Of a DNA stretch of 14,618 nucleotides, positions 6,428 to 14,618 are shown in pieces. This DNA is from JBKPNX01 sp046732855 (GTDB taxonomy: Bacteria; Pseudomonadota; Alphaproteobacteria; Geminicoccales; Geminicoccaceae), in NCBI GenBank assembly GCA_046732855.1, contig JBKPNX010000149.1, forward strand, positions 1 to 14,618, written 5' to 3'. Below the pieces are notes generated by a model. That model was not told the DNA's origin. It saw only the letters and a list, made by a program, of their open reading frames with translations, and searched no databases. Every line of letters begins with the position of its first letter. Position 1 is the first letter of the stretch. A program made the translations under genes and the position numbers.

Positions 6428-7324
6428 ATGACGCCCGAGCTGGGTCCGCCGATCGAGGTGCTGCATCCGGATGCCGCCGCGCTGCCCTTGGTGATCTCCT
6501 CGCCGCACAGCGGTCAGATCTATCCGCCCAGCATGGTACGAGAGCTCCGCCTGCCGGTCGAGCATCTGCGCTGTCTGGAGGACGGTAAGGTCGACGCGCT
6601 GTTCGGCGCCGCGCCGGCGCTCGGCGCGCCCCTGCTGCGGGCCCGTTTTGCCCGGGGCTACGTCGATCCCAATCGCGAGGCGTTCGAGCTGGATCCCGTC
6701 CTGTTCGACCGGCTGCCGGGCCACGTCAATGCCAACTCGGCGCGCGCGCGCGCCGGCCTCGGCACCGTTCCCAGCCGGATCGGCGGCGAGGAGATCTACC
6801 GCTCGCGGCTCAGCTTCGATGAGGCCGAGCAGCGGGTGCGGCTCGCCTACTGGCCGTACCATCACGCGCTGCAGAACCTGCTCGACGAGGCCCACGCCGC
6901 GTTCGGCACCGTCCTGCTGCTCGACTGCCATTCGATGCCGAGCCTCGCACCGAACGGCGCGGCGGCGACCGAAGGCGCGATCGATTTCGCGCTCGGCGAC
7001 CGGTTCGGCCGGAGCTGCTCGCCGCTGGTAGTGGGCCGGGTCGAGGCGAACCTGCGCCGATATGGCTTCCGTGTCGCGCGCAATCGACCGTACGCCGGCG
7101 GCTACATCACGGCGCGCTACGGCCGGCCGGAGGCGGACCTCCACGCGTTGCAGATCGAGGTCCGCCGCGGCCTGTTCATGGAAGAGGACACCCGGCGCCC
7201 GCACCACGCCGTGGCGCGCCTGCGCGAGGTGATCCGCGAGCTCCTGCTCGACCTCGGCTGGTTCATGGCCGCTCGTCTGGCGCGGGCGGCGTTCCGCCCG
7301 GGTTGGCTGCGCACCGCGTCCTGA
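6428..7324 (+). CDS. N-formylglutamate amidohydrolase family protein
   Basis: This 298-residue cytosolic hydrolase belongs to the N-formylglutamate amidohydrolase family (PF05013), known from the last step of one histidine degradation route (N-formyl-L-glutamate to glutamate and formate). Family landmarks are SSPHSGQIYP (residues 24-33), EDGKVD (51-56), DPNR (80-83) and LLLDCHSMP (163-171), with AGGYITARYG and LQIEVRRGLFM further on. These His/Asp/Glu clusters form the expected metal centre. I chose ATG 6428 (GAGG about 10 nt upstream), which starts just before the conserved domain; a longer TTG start at 6329 would add a non-protein-like leader. No other hut genes are in the window, so the substrate could be a different N-formyl or N-acyl amino acid. 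Confidence 0.88.
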   Translation: MTPELGPPIEVLHPDAAALPLVISSPHSGQIYPPSMVRELRLPVEHLRCLEDGKVDALFGAAPALGAPLLRARFARGYVDPNREAFELDPVLFDRLPGHVNANSARARAGLGTVPSRIGGEEIYRSRLSFDEAEQRVRLAYWPYHHALQNLLDEAHAAFGTVLLLDCHSMPSLAPNGAAATEGAIDFALGDRFGRSCSPLVVGRVEANLRRYGFRVARNRPYAGGYITARYGRPEADLHALQIEVRRGLFMEEDTRRPHHAVARLREVIRELLLDLGWFMAARLARAAFRPGWLRTAS

Positions 7325-7651
7325 CCGCAGAGGGCCGATCGCCAGCTTGAGAGCTGGTCATGACGCAGCCCGGCAGCTGCGAACACGCCATCGAGCAGTG
7401 CGCTGCGCCCGGACCCGAGCAGCGCCTTCCGCGCGCGCGGTCCAAAGCATGCAAAAGTGCGCGCAACCGCTGTGCAAATCGGGCGTCCGGTCGCAGGTAG
7501 CTCCAGCACGCGTCCATTCCGACCGTTTGGTCGTCTCGAAGGTGGCGCATGCGCCGATCCGCAAGGTGTCCCGACCTGCGGGAAGGGAGCGCCGTAGGTG
7601 CCGGGCAGCTGGCGGCCCATCGCGGCCGGTTCGCTCGATCTAGGAAAGCGC
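7325..7651. other. Convergent intergenic region without a supportable gene
   Basis: About 327 bp separate the 3' ends of the amidohydrolase (plus) and the dehalogenase (minus). A perfect 6-bp stem with 4-nt loop, CCAGCT-TGAG-AGCTGG (7342-7357), lies 17 nt after the amidohydrolase stop and could help termination, although no T-run follows. A 12-bp palindrome, GGCGCATGCGCC, lies at 7544-7555. Open frames here have no recognisable motifs. Confidence 0.45.
7342..7357 (+). terminator. Possible terminator hairpin after the amidohydrolase gene
   Basis: CCAGCT and AGCTGG form a perfect 6-bp stem around TGAG, 17 nt past the stop codon. There is no U-tract, so it is weak as an intrinsic terminator. 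It is called only from position and symmetry. Confidence 0.25.
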
Positions 7652-8521
7652 CTAGGCGAAGAAAGCGCGCAGTTCGCCAGCCGTTTCCTCGGGCAGCTCC
7701 TCGGCCAGGAAATGGCCGCAGTCCAACGCGCGGCCACTGACCGGCCCGGCGGCTTTCTCGCGCCAGGTGGCGAGCACGTCGAAGTGCCGCTCCATCACGC
7801 CGCGACCGCCCCAGAGCACGAGGAGCGGACACTGGATTCGGCGGTCGAGGTCGGCCTCGTCGTGGACGAGGTCGATCGAGGCGGCCGCGCGATAGTCCTC
7901 GCAGCTGGCGTGGATCACGGCCGGGTCGTTGAGACAGCGCTCGTATTCGGCGAGCGCCGCCGGGGCGAAACGGTCGAGCGCGGCCCACGCGCCGAGCTTG
8001 CGGCGCAGGTAGTAGGCCGGGTCGGCGCCGATCAGGCGCTCGGGCAGATCGTAGGGCTGGCTCAGGAAGAACCAGTGGTAGTAGGCGCTCGCCAGCGCCT
8101 GATCGGTGGCGCGAAACACGGTGCGGGTCGGCACGATGTCGAGCACCGCGACCGCTTCCAGCCGCGAGGCATGGTCCAGAGCGAGGCGATGTGCGACGCG
8201 GCCGCCGCGGTCGTGCCCGGCGAGTCCGAAGCGGGCAAAGCCGAGCGCGGCCATGAGCTCGATCATGTCCTGGGCCGTGGCGCGCTTGCTATAGACGGCG
8301 TGCTCCGGGTCCGAGGCCGGCTTGCCGCTGTCGCCGTAGCCGCGCAGATCGGCACAGACCACCGTGCAGCGCTCGGCCAGCGCCGGCGCGACCCGGTGCC
8401 ACATGACGTGGGTCTGCGGATAGCCGTGCAGAAGCAGGAGCGGCGGCCCGGCGCCGCCGATTCGCGCGCGGATCGAGGTGGTGCGTGTCGCGACGTCGCG
8501 CAGCTCGAAGCCTTCGAACAT
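7652..8521 (-). CDS. Fluoroacetate dehalogenase-type alpha/beta hydrolase
   Basis: This is a 289-residue cytosolic alpha/beta-hydrolase. From ATG 8521 (MFEGFE, preceded by GGGGGG at a proper distance) it aligns by eye with bacterial fluoroacetate dehalogenases, which turn haloacetates into glycolate and halide. The oxyanion region is HGYPQTHVMWH (32-42). The nucleophile elbow GHDRGGR gives D104 with R105 and R108, the pair that binds the substrate carboxylate in characterised enzymes. D128 is the likely charge relay, H149-W150 (YYHWFF) and Y210 (CEDYRA) correspond to the fluoride pocket, and H270 (CGHFLAEE) is the catalytic base. Every hallmark residue I know is present. It is divergent from the hydratase-like gene at 8727. 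An earlier in-frame ATG at 8542 would add 7 residues. Activity on other haloacids or epoxides is possible. Confidence 0.85.
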   Translation of the reverse strand: MFEGFELRDVATRTTSIRARIGGAGPPLLLLHGYPQTHVMWHRVAPALAERCTVVCADLRGYGDSGKPASDPEHAVYSKRATAQDMIELMAALGFARFGLAGHDRGGRVAHRLALDHASRLEAVAVLDIVPTRTVFRATDQALASAYYHWFFLSQPYDLPERLIGADPAYYLRRKLGAWAALDRFAPAALAEYERCLNDPAVIHASCEDYRAAASIDLVHDEADLDRRIQCPLLVLWGGRGVMERHFDVLATWREKAAGPVSGRALDCGHFLAEELPEETAGELRAFFA

Positions 8522-8674
8522 GTCAGCCCCCCGGTTATTCATCGCAGCCTGGTTCCGATCGACAGCCGAAGATCTGCCGCGAGGTCGGGTCAGGCTATCG
8601 CACGATCCGCTGCCACAATCGAGCGCCCGTCTCGAGCTCAGGTCGTCGACGCTTGCAATCGGACGCCGCGCCGG

Positions 8675-8703
8675 CTGACCCTCCCCTTGCTCGGGCCTAT
8701 GAT
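8675..8703 (+). promoter_or_regulatory. Candidate sigma70-type promoter of the hydratase-like gene
   Basis: CTGACC (8675-8680) and TATGAT (8698-8703) are spaced by 17 nt and match the consensus at 4/6 and 5/6 positions. The -10 ends 23 nt before ATG 8727, and a GGAG lies 7 nt before that ATG, giving a short leader. It lies in the 205-bp region between the divergent dehalogenase and hydratase genes. Confidence 0.5.
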
Positions 8704-8726
8704 CGCGCGGGTACCGGAGAGCTCGG

Positions 8727-9521
8727 ATGAATCCTTCAGCGATCGCGCGAGCGGCGGAGCAGCTGGCGCAGATCAGGCGGACGCGGCAGCGCTTGGCGGG
8801 CCTGCCCGAGGACTGCCGGCCCGCGGACCTCGAGGCGGCGTACGCCGTCCAGGACGCGCTGCACCGCCGCCTTGCCGCGACAGGGTGGGGCGCGCTCGGA
8901 GGCCACAAAATCGGCTGCACGACGCCAGTCATGCAACGGTTCCTCGGTATCGACCATCCCTGTGCGGGCGGCGTGTTCGCGCCGAGCGTGCAGCACGAAC
9001 GCGGCGCGTTCCACCATGCCGACTTCCTGCACGTCGGCGTCGAATGCGAGATCGCGGTGCGGCTCGCGCGGGATTTGCCCACTCGGGGCGCGCCTCACGA
9101 TCGATCTGATGTCGCCGATGCGGTCGGCGCCTGCATGGCGGCGATCGAGGTGGTCGACGACCGCTACGCGGACTACCGCGCGCTCGATGCCCCGACGCTG
9201 GTCGCCGATGATTTCTTCAATGCTGCCTGTGTCCTGGGCGCGTCGGTCGAGGGCTGGCGCGCGCTCGACCTCGCGGCACTGCGCGGCCGCCTCGCGATCA
9301 ACGGCGCGGAGGTCGGCACCGGCCGGGGCGGCGACATTCTGGGCCATCCGCTCGAGGCGCTCGCCTGGCTCGCCAACGCTCTGGCGGCGCGCGGCCAGCA
9401 CCTGAAGGCGGGCGAGTTCGTGCTGCTCGGCAGCGTGGTCGAGACCCGCTGGGTCGAGCAGGGCGACCTGGTCGAGGCTTCGATCGAGGGCCTCGGACCG
9501 GCGATCGCCCATTTCACTTGA
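8727..9521 (+). CDS. 2-keto-4-pentenoate hydratase-like protein (FAA hydrolase superfamily)
   Basis: This 264-residue cytosolic enzyme is of the MhpD/fumarylacetoacetate-hydrolase-like fold. Members hydrate 2-hydroxypenta-2,4-dienoates, decarboxylate oxalocrotonates or act on similar keto acids in meta-cleavage pathways. Visible landmarks are GGHKIGCTTPVMQ (58-70), GGVFAPS (81-87), the acidic metal site ECE (E106, E108) with E141 in AIEVVDDRY, ADDFFNAACVLG (160-171), GRGGDILGHPLEALAWLAN (199-217) and a C-terminal LKAGEFVLLGSVVET. ATG 8727 is preceded by GGAG at 7 nt spacing. No ring-cleavage dioxygenase or aldolase lies nearby, so the pathway is not defined. Confidence 0.88.
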   Translation: MNPSAIARAAEQLAQIRRTRQRLAGLPEDCRPADLEAAYAVQDALHRRLAATGWGALGGHKIGCTTPVMQRFLGIDHPCAGGVFAPSVQHERGAFHHADFLHVGVECEIAVRLARDLPTRGAPHDRSDVADAVGACMAAIEVVDDRYADYRALDAPTLVADDFFNAACVLGASVEGWRALDLAALRGRLAINGAEVGTGRGGDILGHPLEALAWLANALAARGQHLKAGEFVLLGSVVETRWVEQGDLVEASIEGLGPAIAHFT

Positions 9522-9679
9522 ACGACCCGAAGCGGGATCGGTCCCAGAGCGCGGTGCGCGCCGCGGGGCTGACCGACGCCCTTGATGACCGGGCTTCCGT
9601 CGTGCGGGGGGTGGCGCGTGGAGGCGGGCACCACGGGAAAATCACTGATACCCTGGAATGGCGGGTTCGCCGGAATTCC

Positions 9680-9754
9680 TGGTGCCGGCGGCAGGAATCG
9701 AACCCGCAACCTCCCGCTTACAAGGCGGATGCTCTACCTTTGAGCTACGCCGGC
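9680..9754 (-). tRNA. tRNA-Thr (anticodon TGT)
   Basis: The minus strand gives a 75-nt cloverleaf with encoded CCA. The acceptor GCCGGCG pairs with CGCCGGC, the D arm is GCTC/GAGC, the anticodon stem is TCCGC/GCGGG (one wobble) around CTTGTAA (anticodon TGT), and the T stem is GCGGG/CCTGC (one wobble) around TTCGATT. Nothing in the flanks suggests integration at this site. Confidence 0.97.
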
Positions 9755-10074
9755 CGCGGCTTCTTACCTAAGAGATTGCAGGGCGGCGGACAAGGCGACG
9801 CCTGCCGCGAGATGCCGGATGGGCGAGCCGTCCCCGGATGCCAAGGCTAGGACGCCCGTGGGGCATCGATGCTCGGGAACGTCACGGCGCGTGCCTGGTT
9901 CCGCGTCCGGGCGCGGTCTGTTAGACGAGGGAGCGCGCAGGTACCCCCCGGGGAGCGCGAGGGGATCTCCTTGGCAGCAAGCGACGCCGGGAACCGGACC
10001 GGGGCGCCAGCGTTGAGGGCGGGCGCGGGGTCGGGTGTGTAGCGGGTCTGATCTACCGGGACAGGACAAAGAGA
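9755..10074. other. Intergenic region between tRNA-Thr and glgX
   Basis: These 320 bp hold the candidate tRNA-Thr promoter at the left and, at the right, the leader of glgX. No open frame here looks like a protein and I could not identify a convincing glgX promoter. Confidence 0.5.
9765..9793 (-). promoter_or_regulatory. Candidate promoter of tRNA-Thr
   Basis: On the minus strand, TTGTCC (9793-9788), a 17-nt spacer and TAGGTA (9770-9765) end 10 nt before the mature tRNA 5' end. The layout is the same as at tRNA-Val, which is the main reason to believe it. The -10 is weak against the standard consensus. Confidence 0.4.
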
Positions 10075-12204
<2,130 letters not shown>

Positions 12205-12288
12205 GGAGCGCACCCAGGCCGGCAAAATGCGCTCTGGCCGGACGATTGGCTCAGCAGCGCGGGCGGCTCGTGTCAGCCAGGGCCCACA

Positions 12289-12711
12289 TCATCTGCCAAG
12301 CTTGACGCTGCCGTCCTGCTCGAGCGTCCAGTCCGGATTCCAGGCAATCTCCCAAACGTGGCCGTCGGGATCGGCGAAATAGCTCGAATAGCCGCCCCAG
12401 AACGTGTCCGCCGCCGGCTTGAGGATCGTCGCGCCTGCGGCTTCGGCTTCGGCGAGCACGGCGTCCACCTCCTCGCGCGAGCGGGTGCAGTAGGCCAAAG
12501 CGATGCCGCCGAAGCCGCCGGCGTCAGGCAGGTGCGCGTCCTTCGCGAGCGCGGCGCGCCCCCAGAGCGCGAGCACCATGCCGGGTAGCTGGTAGAAGGC
12601 GACTTCGGTGTGGTCGTTGCCGCGGCGCCAGCCGAGACCGTCCTCATAGAAACGGCGCGCACGCTCGAGATCGTCGACGCCGAGGGTCACCAGGCTGAGA
12701 CGCTGCTCCAT
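12289..12711 (-). CDS. VOC family protein (glyoxalase/bleomycin-resistance-like)
   Basis: This is a 140-residue protein of the vicinal oxygen chelate fold, two beta-alpha-beta-beta-beta modules. Visible features are LVTLGVDDLERARRFYEDGLGW (residues about 7-28), a middle ALWGRAALAKDAH segment, then EEVDAVLAEAEAAGATI and the family ending FADPDGHVWEIAWNP. These small proteins can be metal-dependent lyases, dioxygenases or binding proteins, and the substrate is not deducible here. ATG 12711 is chosen because AGGAGG lies about 7 nt upstream; in-frame ATGs farther out (12726 and 12780) lie before this site. It points the same way as rlmB, 183 nt downstream of it, and converges on glgX. Confidence 0.85.
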   Translation of the reverse strand: MEQRLSLVTLGVDDLERARRFYEDGLGWRRGNDHTEVAFYQLPGMVLALWGRAALAKDAHLPDAGGFGGIALAYCTRSREEVDAVLAEAEAAGATILKPAADTFWGGYSSYFADPDGHVWEIAWNPDWTLEQDGSVKLGR

Positions 12712-12894
12712 CGCTCTCCTCCTCATCCGATCCCCGATCGGTGGGCGCTGCGCCCGGGCCGGGGGCGCCGCGCGTTTCAATCTCGATCTTCGGCTCTCGA
12801 CGTTCGGCTGTCCAACGACGGTCGCGATGCCGGACCGTTGCGCCCGCCTTCGGGGGTCCGTCAGTTCGACCGATTTGGCGGTGCTCCTCGCCAG

Positions 12895-14091
12895 CTACCT
12901 CGAAGGGGCATCAAAGGCCCCTCGCCCGCGCGTCAGCGCATAGAGGGCGATGCCGGCCGCGACTGAGACGTTGAGGCTGTCCATCGCCGGCGCGATCGGC
13001 AGGCGCGCGGCGAAGTCGCAATGCTCGGCGACCAGGCGACGGACGCCGGTGCCCTCGGCGCCGAGCACCAGCACGAGGTCGTCTACGTCCGGGACGGCGT
13101 CCACCGTCGCTTCAGCGCCGGCATCCAGGGCGACGCGCCAGTAGCCGAGCGCCGCCAGCTCATCGAGCGCGCGGGCAAGATTGACCACCTCGACCAGCGG
13201 GACGGTATCGAGCGCCCCCGATGCCGCCTTCGCGACCGCGCCGCCCTGCTCGGCGGTGCGCCGCTCGGGCATGATTACGGCGCGCACGGCGAAGGCGGCG
13301 GCCGAACGCAGAATGGCACCGAGATTGTGCGGGTCGTTGATCTGGTCGAGCGCGAGCACCACATTGCGGCCGGGCTCGGGCGCGCAGGTCTGGCGCAGGT
13401 CCAGCCTGGGCAGTGGCGCGACCGACAGGGCGAGGCCCTGGTGCACCGCGCCGGCGCCCACCAGGCGATCGATCGCCGCGCGCTCCACCACGGCCACCTC
13501 CATACCCGGGCGCTGTCCGCGCGCGCCCAGCCGGGCGAGCGCCTCGGTGGTGGCGAGCAGGCGACGGCAGCTGCGGCGGGGGTTGGCTAGCGCCGCCTCG
13601 ACCGCGTGCCGGCCATAAAGCCACAGGCCCTTCACCGCGCCGGTGGGGCGTCGGCGCGACGCTTCCTTTGGTTGAGCGCGCTGCTCGGCTGTGCCGGGCC
13701 GATCGGCGGGGGTCCAGCCGAGATGGCGTGACTGCTTCACCGGCGCCGCATCCTCTGCCCCTGTCCGAGATCTGCCGTAGCTGTCAGCGCCCTGGCGAGG
13801 CCGCTTCCCCGGTGGGGTGTCCTGAGCTCTGATCCCAGATCGGGTTCCGTGGCTATGAGCACCCTGACGTGCTGTGCCCGCTGACGCATCCTTTGCGCCT
13901 GTCCGAGATCGGCTGCCGTGGCTGTCGGCGCCCTGGCGCGGCCGCTTCCCCCGGGGCGCGTCGTCTGCGCCCGTCCGAAGTCGGGTCCGGCCGCTGTGGG
14001 CGTCCTGGCGTGCTGTGCCCGGCGGCCTCTGACCGCCTGTCCGGGGCCGGTTGCCGTGGCTGTGGGCGCTTTGGCGGGGCGGTTTGCTCAT
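12895..14091 (-). CDS. rlmB: 23S rRNA (guanosine-2'-O-)-methyltransferase RlmB with repeat-bearing N-terminal extension
   Basis: This is a SpoU/TrmH (SPOUT) methyltransferase of 398 residues. Residues 155-398 match the length of classical RlmB (about 243) and contain an L30e-like substrate-binding part (LWLYGRHAVEAAL onward). The three SPOUT motifs follow: LDQINDPHNLGAILRSA (248-264), LVLVLGAEGTGV (339-350) and LPIAPAMDSLNVSVAAGIAL (364-383), forming the trefoil-knot SAM site. RlmB methylates the ribose of G2251 in the peptidyl-transferase P loop. Residues 1-154 are extra: five imperfect tandem repeats rich in Arg, Gly, Ser and His, presumably disordered. I chose ATG 14091 because the frame upstream only reads antisense through the tRNA-Tyr and tRNA-Gly genes. 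No strong Shine-Dalgarno precedes it. A shorter true protein beginning nearer residue 155 cannot be excluded, although no Met is available there. Confidence 0.88.
   Translation of the reverse strand: MSKPPRQSAHSHGNRPRTGGQRPPGTARQDAHSGRTRLRTGADDAPRGKRPRQGADSHGSRSRTGAKDASAGTARQGAHSHGTRSGIRAQDTPPGKRPRQGADSYGRSRTGAEDAAPVKQSRHLGWTPADRPGTAEQRAQPKEASRRRPTGAVKGLWLYGRHAVEAALANPRRSCRRLLATTEALARLGARGQRPGMEVAVVERAAIDRLVGAGAVHQGLALSVAPLPRLDLRQTCAPEPGRNVVLALDQINDPHNLGAILRSAAAFAVRAVIMPERRTAEQGGAVAKAASGALDTVPLVEVVNLARALDELAALGYWRVALDAGAEATVDAVPDVDDLVLVLGAEGTGVRRLVAEHCDFAARLPIAPAMDSLNVSVAAGIALYALTRGRGAFDAPSR
13729..14076 (-). repeat. Five tandem ~72-bp repeats inside rlmB (24-residue units)
   Basis: Residues 6-121 of RlmB split into five units of 22-24 residues that begin with RQ and follow RQ-G/D/S-AH/DSHG-xR-xRTGA-xDA-xxG. 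Units 2 and 4 end in GKRP, and units 1 and 3 in GTA. This alternation suggests duplication of a two-unit block. The repeat is visible in the DNA as well as in the protein, so it is likely a recent in-frame expansion. Confidence 0.8.
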
Positions 14092-14128
14092 GGTCGTGGG
14101 TCCGGCGCGACGGCTCCCGCCGTCGCAA

Positions 14129-14156
14129 TTGACAAAGGACTTGCAATAACCATACT
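14129..14156 (+). promoter_or_regulatory. Promoter for the tRNA-Tyr/tRNA-Gly/tuf unit
   Basis: A perfect TTGACA (14129-14134) is followed after 16 nt by CATACT (14151-14156), about 51 nt before tRNA-Tyr. With a 17-nt spacer the -10 would read ATACTC. It sits in the divergent gap with rlmB, in a locally AT-richer patch unlike the surrounding DNA. The downstream genes are close enough to share this promoter. Confidence 0.6.
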
Positions 14157-14207
14157 CCCGCCCACCTTTGCCATCCCGGCCAGGTTTTGGCAGGGCATCG
14201 GGCGTCT

Positions 14208-14293
14208 GGAGGGGTGGCCGAGTGGTTAAAGGCAGCAGACTGTAAATCTGCCCGCGGAAGCGTACGTAGGTTCGAATCCTACCCCCTCCACCA
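14208..14293 (+). tRNA. tRNA-Tyr (anticodon GTA)
   Basis: This is an 86-nt class II tRNA with encoded CCA. The acceptor GGAGGGG pairs with CCCCTCC, the anticodon stem is GCAGA/TCTGC around CTGTAAA (anticodon GTA), there is a long variable arm, and the T arm is GTAGG-TTCGAAT-CCTAC. It lies 68 nt before tRNA-Gly. Confidence 0.97.
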
Positions 14294-14361
14294 CGTGCCG
14301 GTCCCGCCCGGGCCGCCGAGCGAGGGTGGGTTCGGTTGCGGTCCGCTGCGGTGGTGGTCAT

Positions 14362-14435
<74 letters not shown>

Positions 14436-14483
14436 ATACACGGCTGAGCGCGCCGGCTCCCCCGTAATCGAGGAAGCAAACAG

Positions 14484-14618
14484 ATGGCGAAGGCGAAATT
14501 CGAGCGGACCAAGCCGCACGCGAACGTGGGGACGATTGGGCACGTGGACCACGGCAAGACGACGTTGACCGCGGCGATCACGAAGATTCTGGCGGAGACC
14601 GGGGGTGCTACCTACGTC
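14484..14618 (+). CDS. tuf: Elongation factor Tu (5' part, cut by window edge)
   Basis: These are the first 45 residues of EF-Tu, the GTPase that brings aminoacyl-tRNA to the ribosome. MAKAKFERTKPHANVGTIG leads into the P-loop GHVDHGKT (residues 19-26) and TLTAAITKILAE. GAGGAA lies 8 nt before the ATG. The tRNA-Tyr, tRNA-Gly, tuf order is typical of translation operons. The rest of the gene is outside the window. Confidence 0.98.
   Translation, partial: MAKAKFERTKPHANVGTIGHVDHGKTTLTAAITKILAETGGATYV

Noticed and set aside
7598..9109. 503-codon plus-strand frame over the dehalogenase and part of the hydratase gene
   Set aside because: It is antisense to the dehalogenase catalytic residues and out of frame with the hydratase. 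The peptide has no recognisable domain.
12206..12234. 7-bp stem GAGCGCA/TGCGCTC after glgX as a terminator
   Set aside because: The 15-nt loop and the absence of a T-run make it a weak candidate. Such short stems occur by chance in GC-rich sequence.

Overview
This 14.6-kb window comes from a GC-rich bacterial chromosome, most likely an alphaproteobacterium. The best evidence is the right end: rlmB reads leftward and tRNA-Tyr, tRNA-Gly and tuf read rightward, an order I recall from alphaproteobacterial translation loci. The tuf N-terminus and the N-formylglutamate amidohydrolase type also fit. I do not name a genus.

Layout. (1) 1-352: 5' part of a UDP-glucuronate decarboxylase-type epimerase on the minus strand, cut by the window edge. 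(2) 353-912: about 560 bp with no gene I can support. (3) 913-6283: a cassette with visibly lower GC, holding a sugar ABC transporter (periplasmic binding protein, double ATPase, permease), an IolE/MocC-like sugar isomerase/dehydratase and a small hypothetical ORF. It ends at an intact tRNA-Val(GAC). A 34-bp near-perfect copy (31/34) of the 3' end of that tRNA lies 5294 bp away at 913-946, so the block has the geometry of a tRNA-targeted genomic island. No integrase is visible. (4) 6428-9521: N-formylglutamate amidohydrolase, then a fluoroacetate-dehalogenase-type alpha/beta hydrolase (minus) divergent from a 2-keto-4-pentenoate hydratase-like FAA-family enzyme (plus). (5) 9680-9754: tRNA-Thr(TGT), minus. 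(6) 10075-12204: the glycogen debranching enzyme GlgX. (7) 12289-14091, minus: a VOC-family protein and the 23S rRNA methyltransferase RlmB, which carries an unusual N-terminal extension of five imperfect 24-residue repeats. (8) 14129-14618, plus: a promoter with a perfect TTGACA box, then tRNA-Tyr(GTA), tRNA-Gly(TCC) and the start of tuf.

How the genes fit together. The transporter and the IolE-like enzyme form a plausible uptake-plus-first-steps cassette for a sugar or cyclitol, but the rest of such a pathway is absent here. The amidohydrolase, dehalogenase, hydratase and VOC genes are scattered catabolic functions. The tRNA, rlmB and tuf end is core translation machinery.

I see no CRISPR array, insertion sequence, toxin-antitoxin pair or defence system, and nothing I would call a clearly new system. 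The points most worth a second look are the tRNA-bracketed cassette, the repeat-bearing RlmB, the complete defluorinase active site, the ABC ATPase with no ordinary start codon, and a 14-bp perfect hairpin directly upstream of the IolE-like gene.
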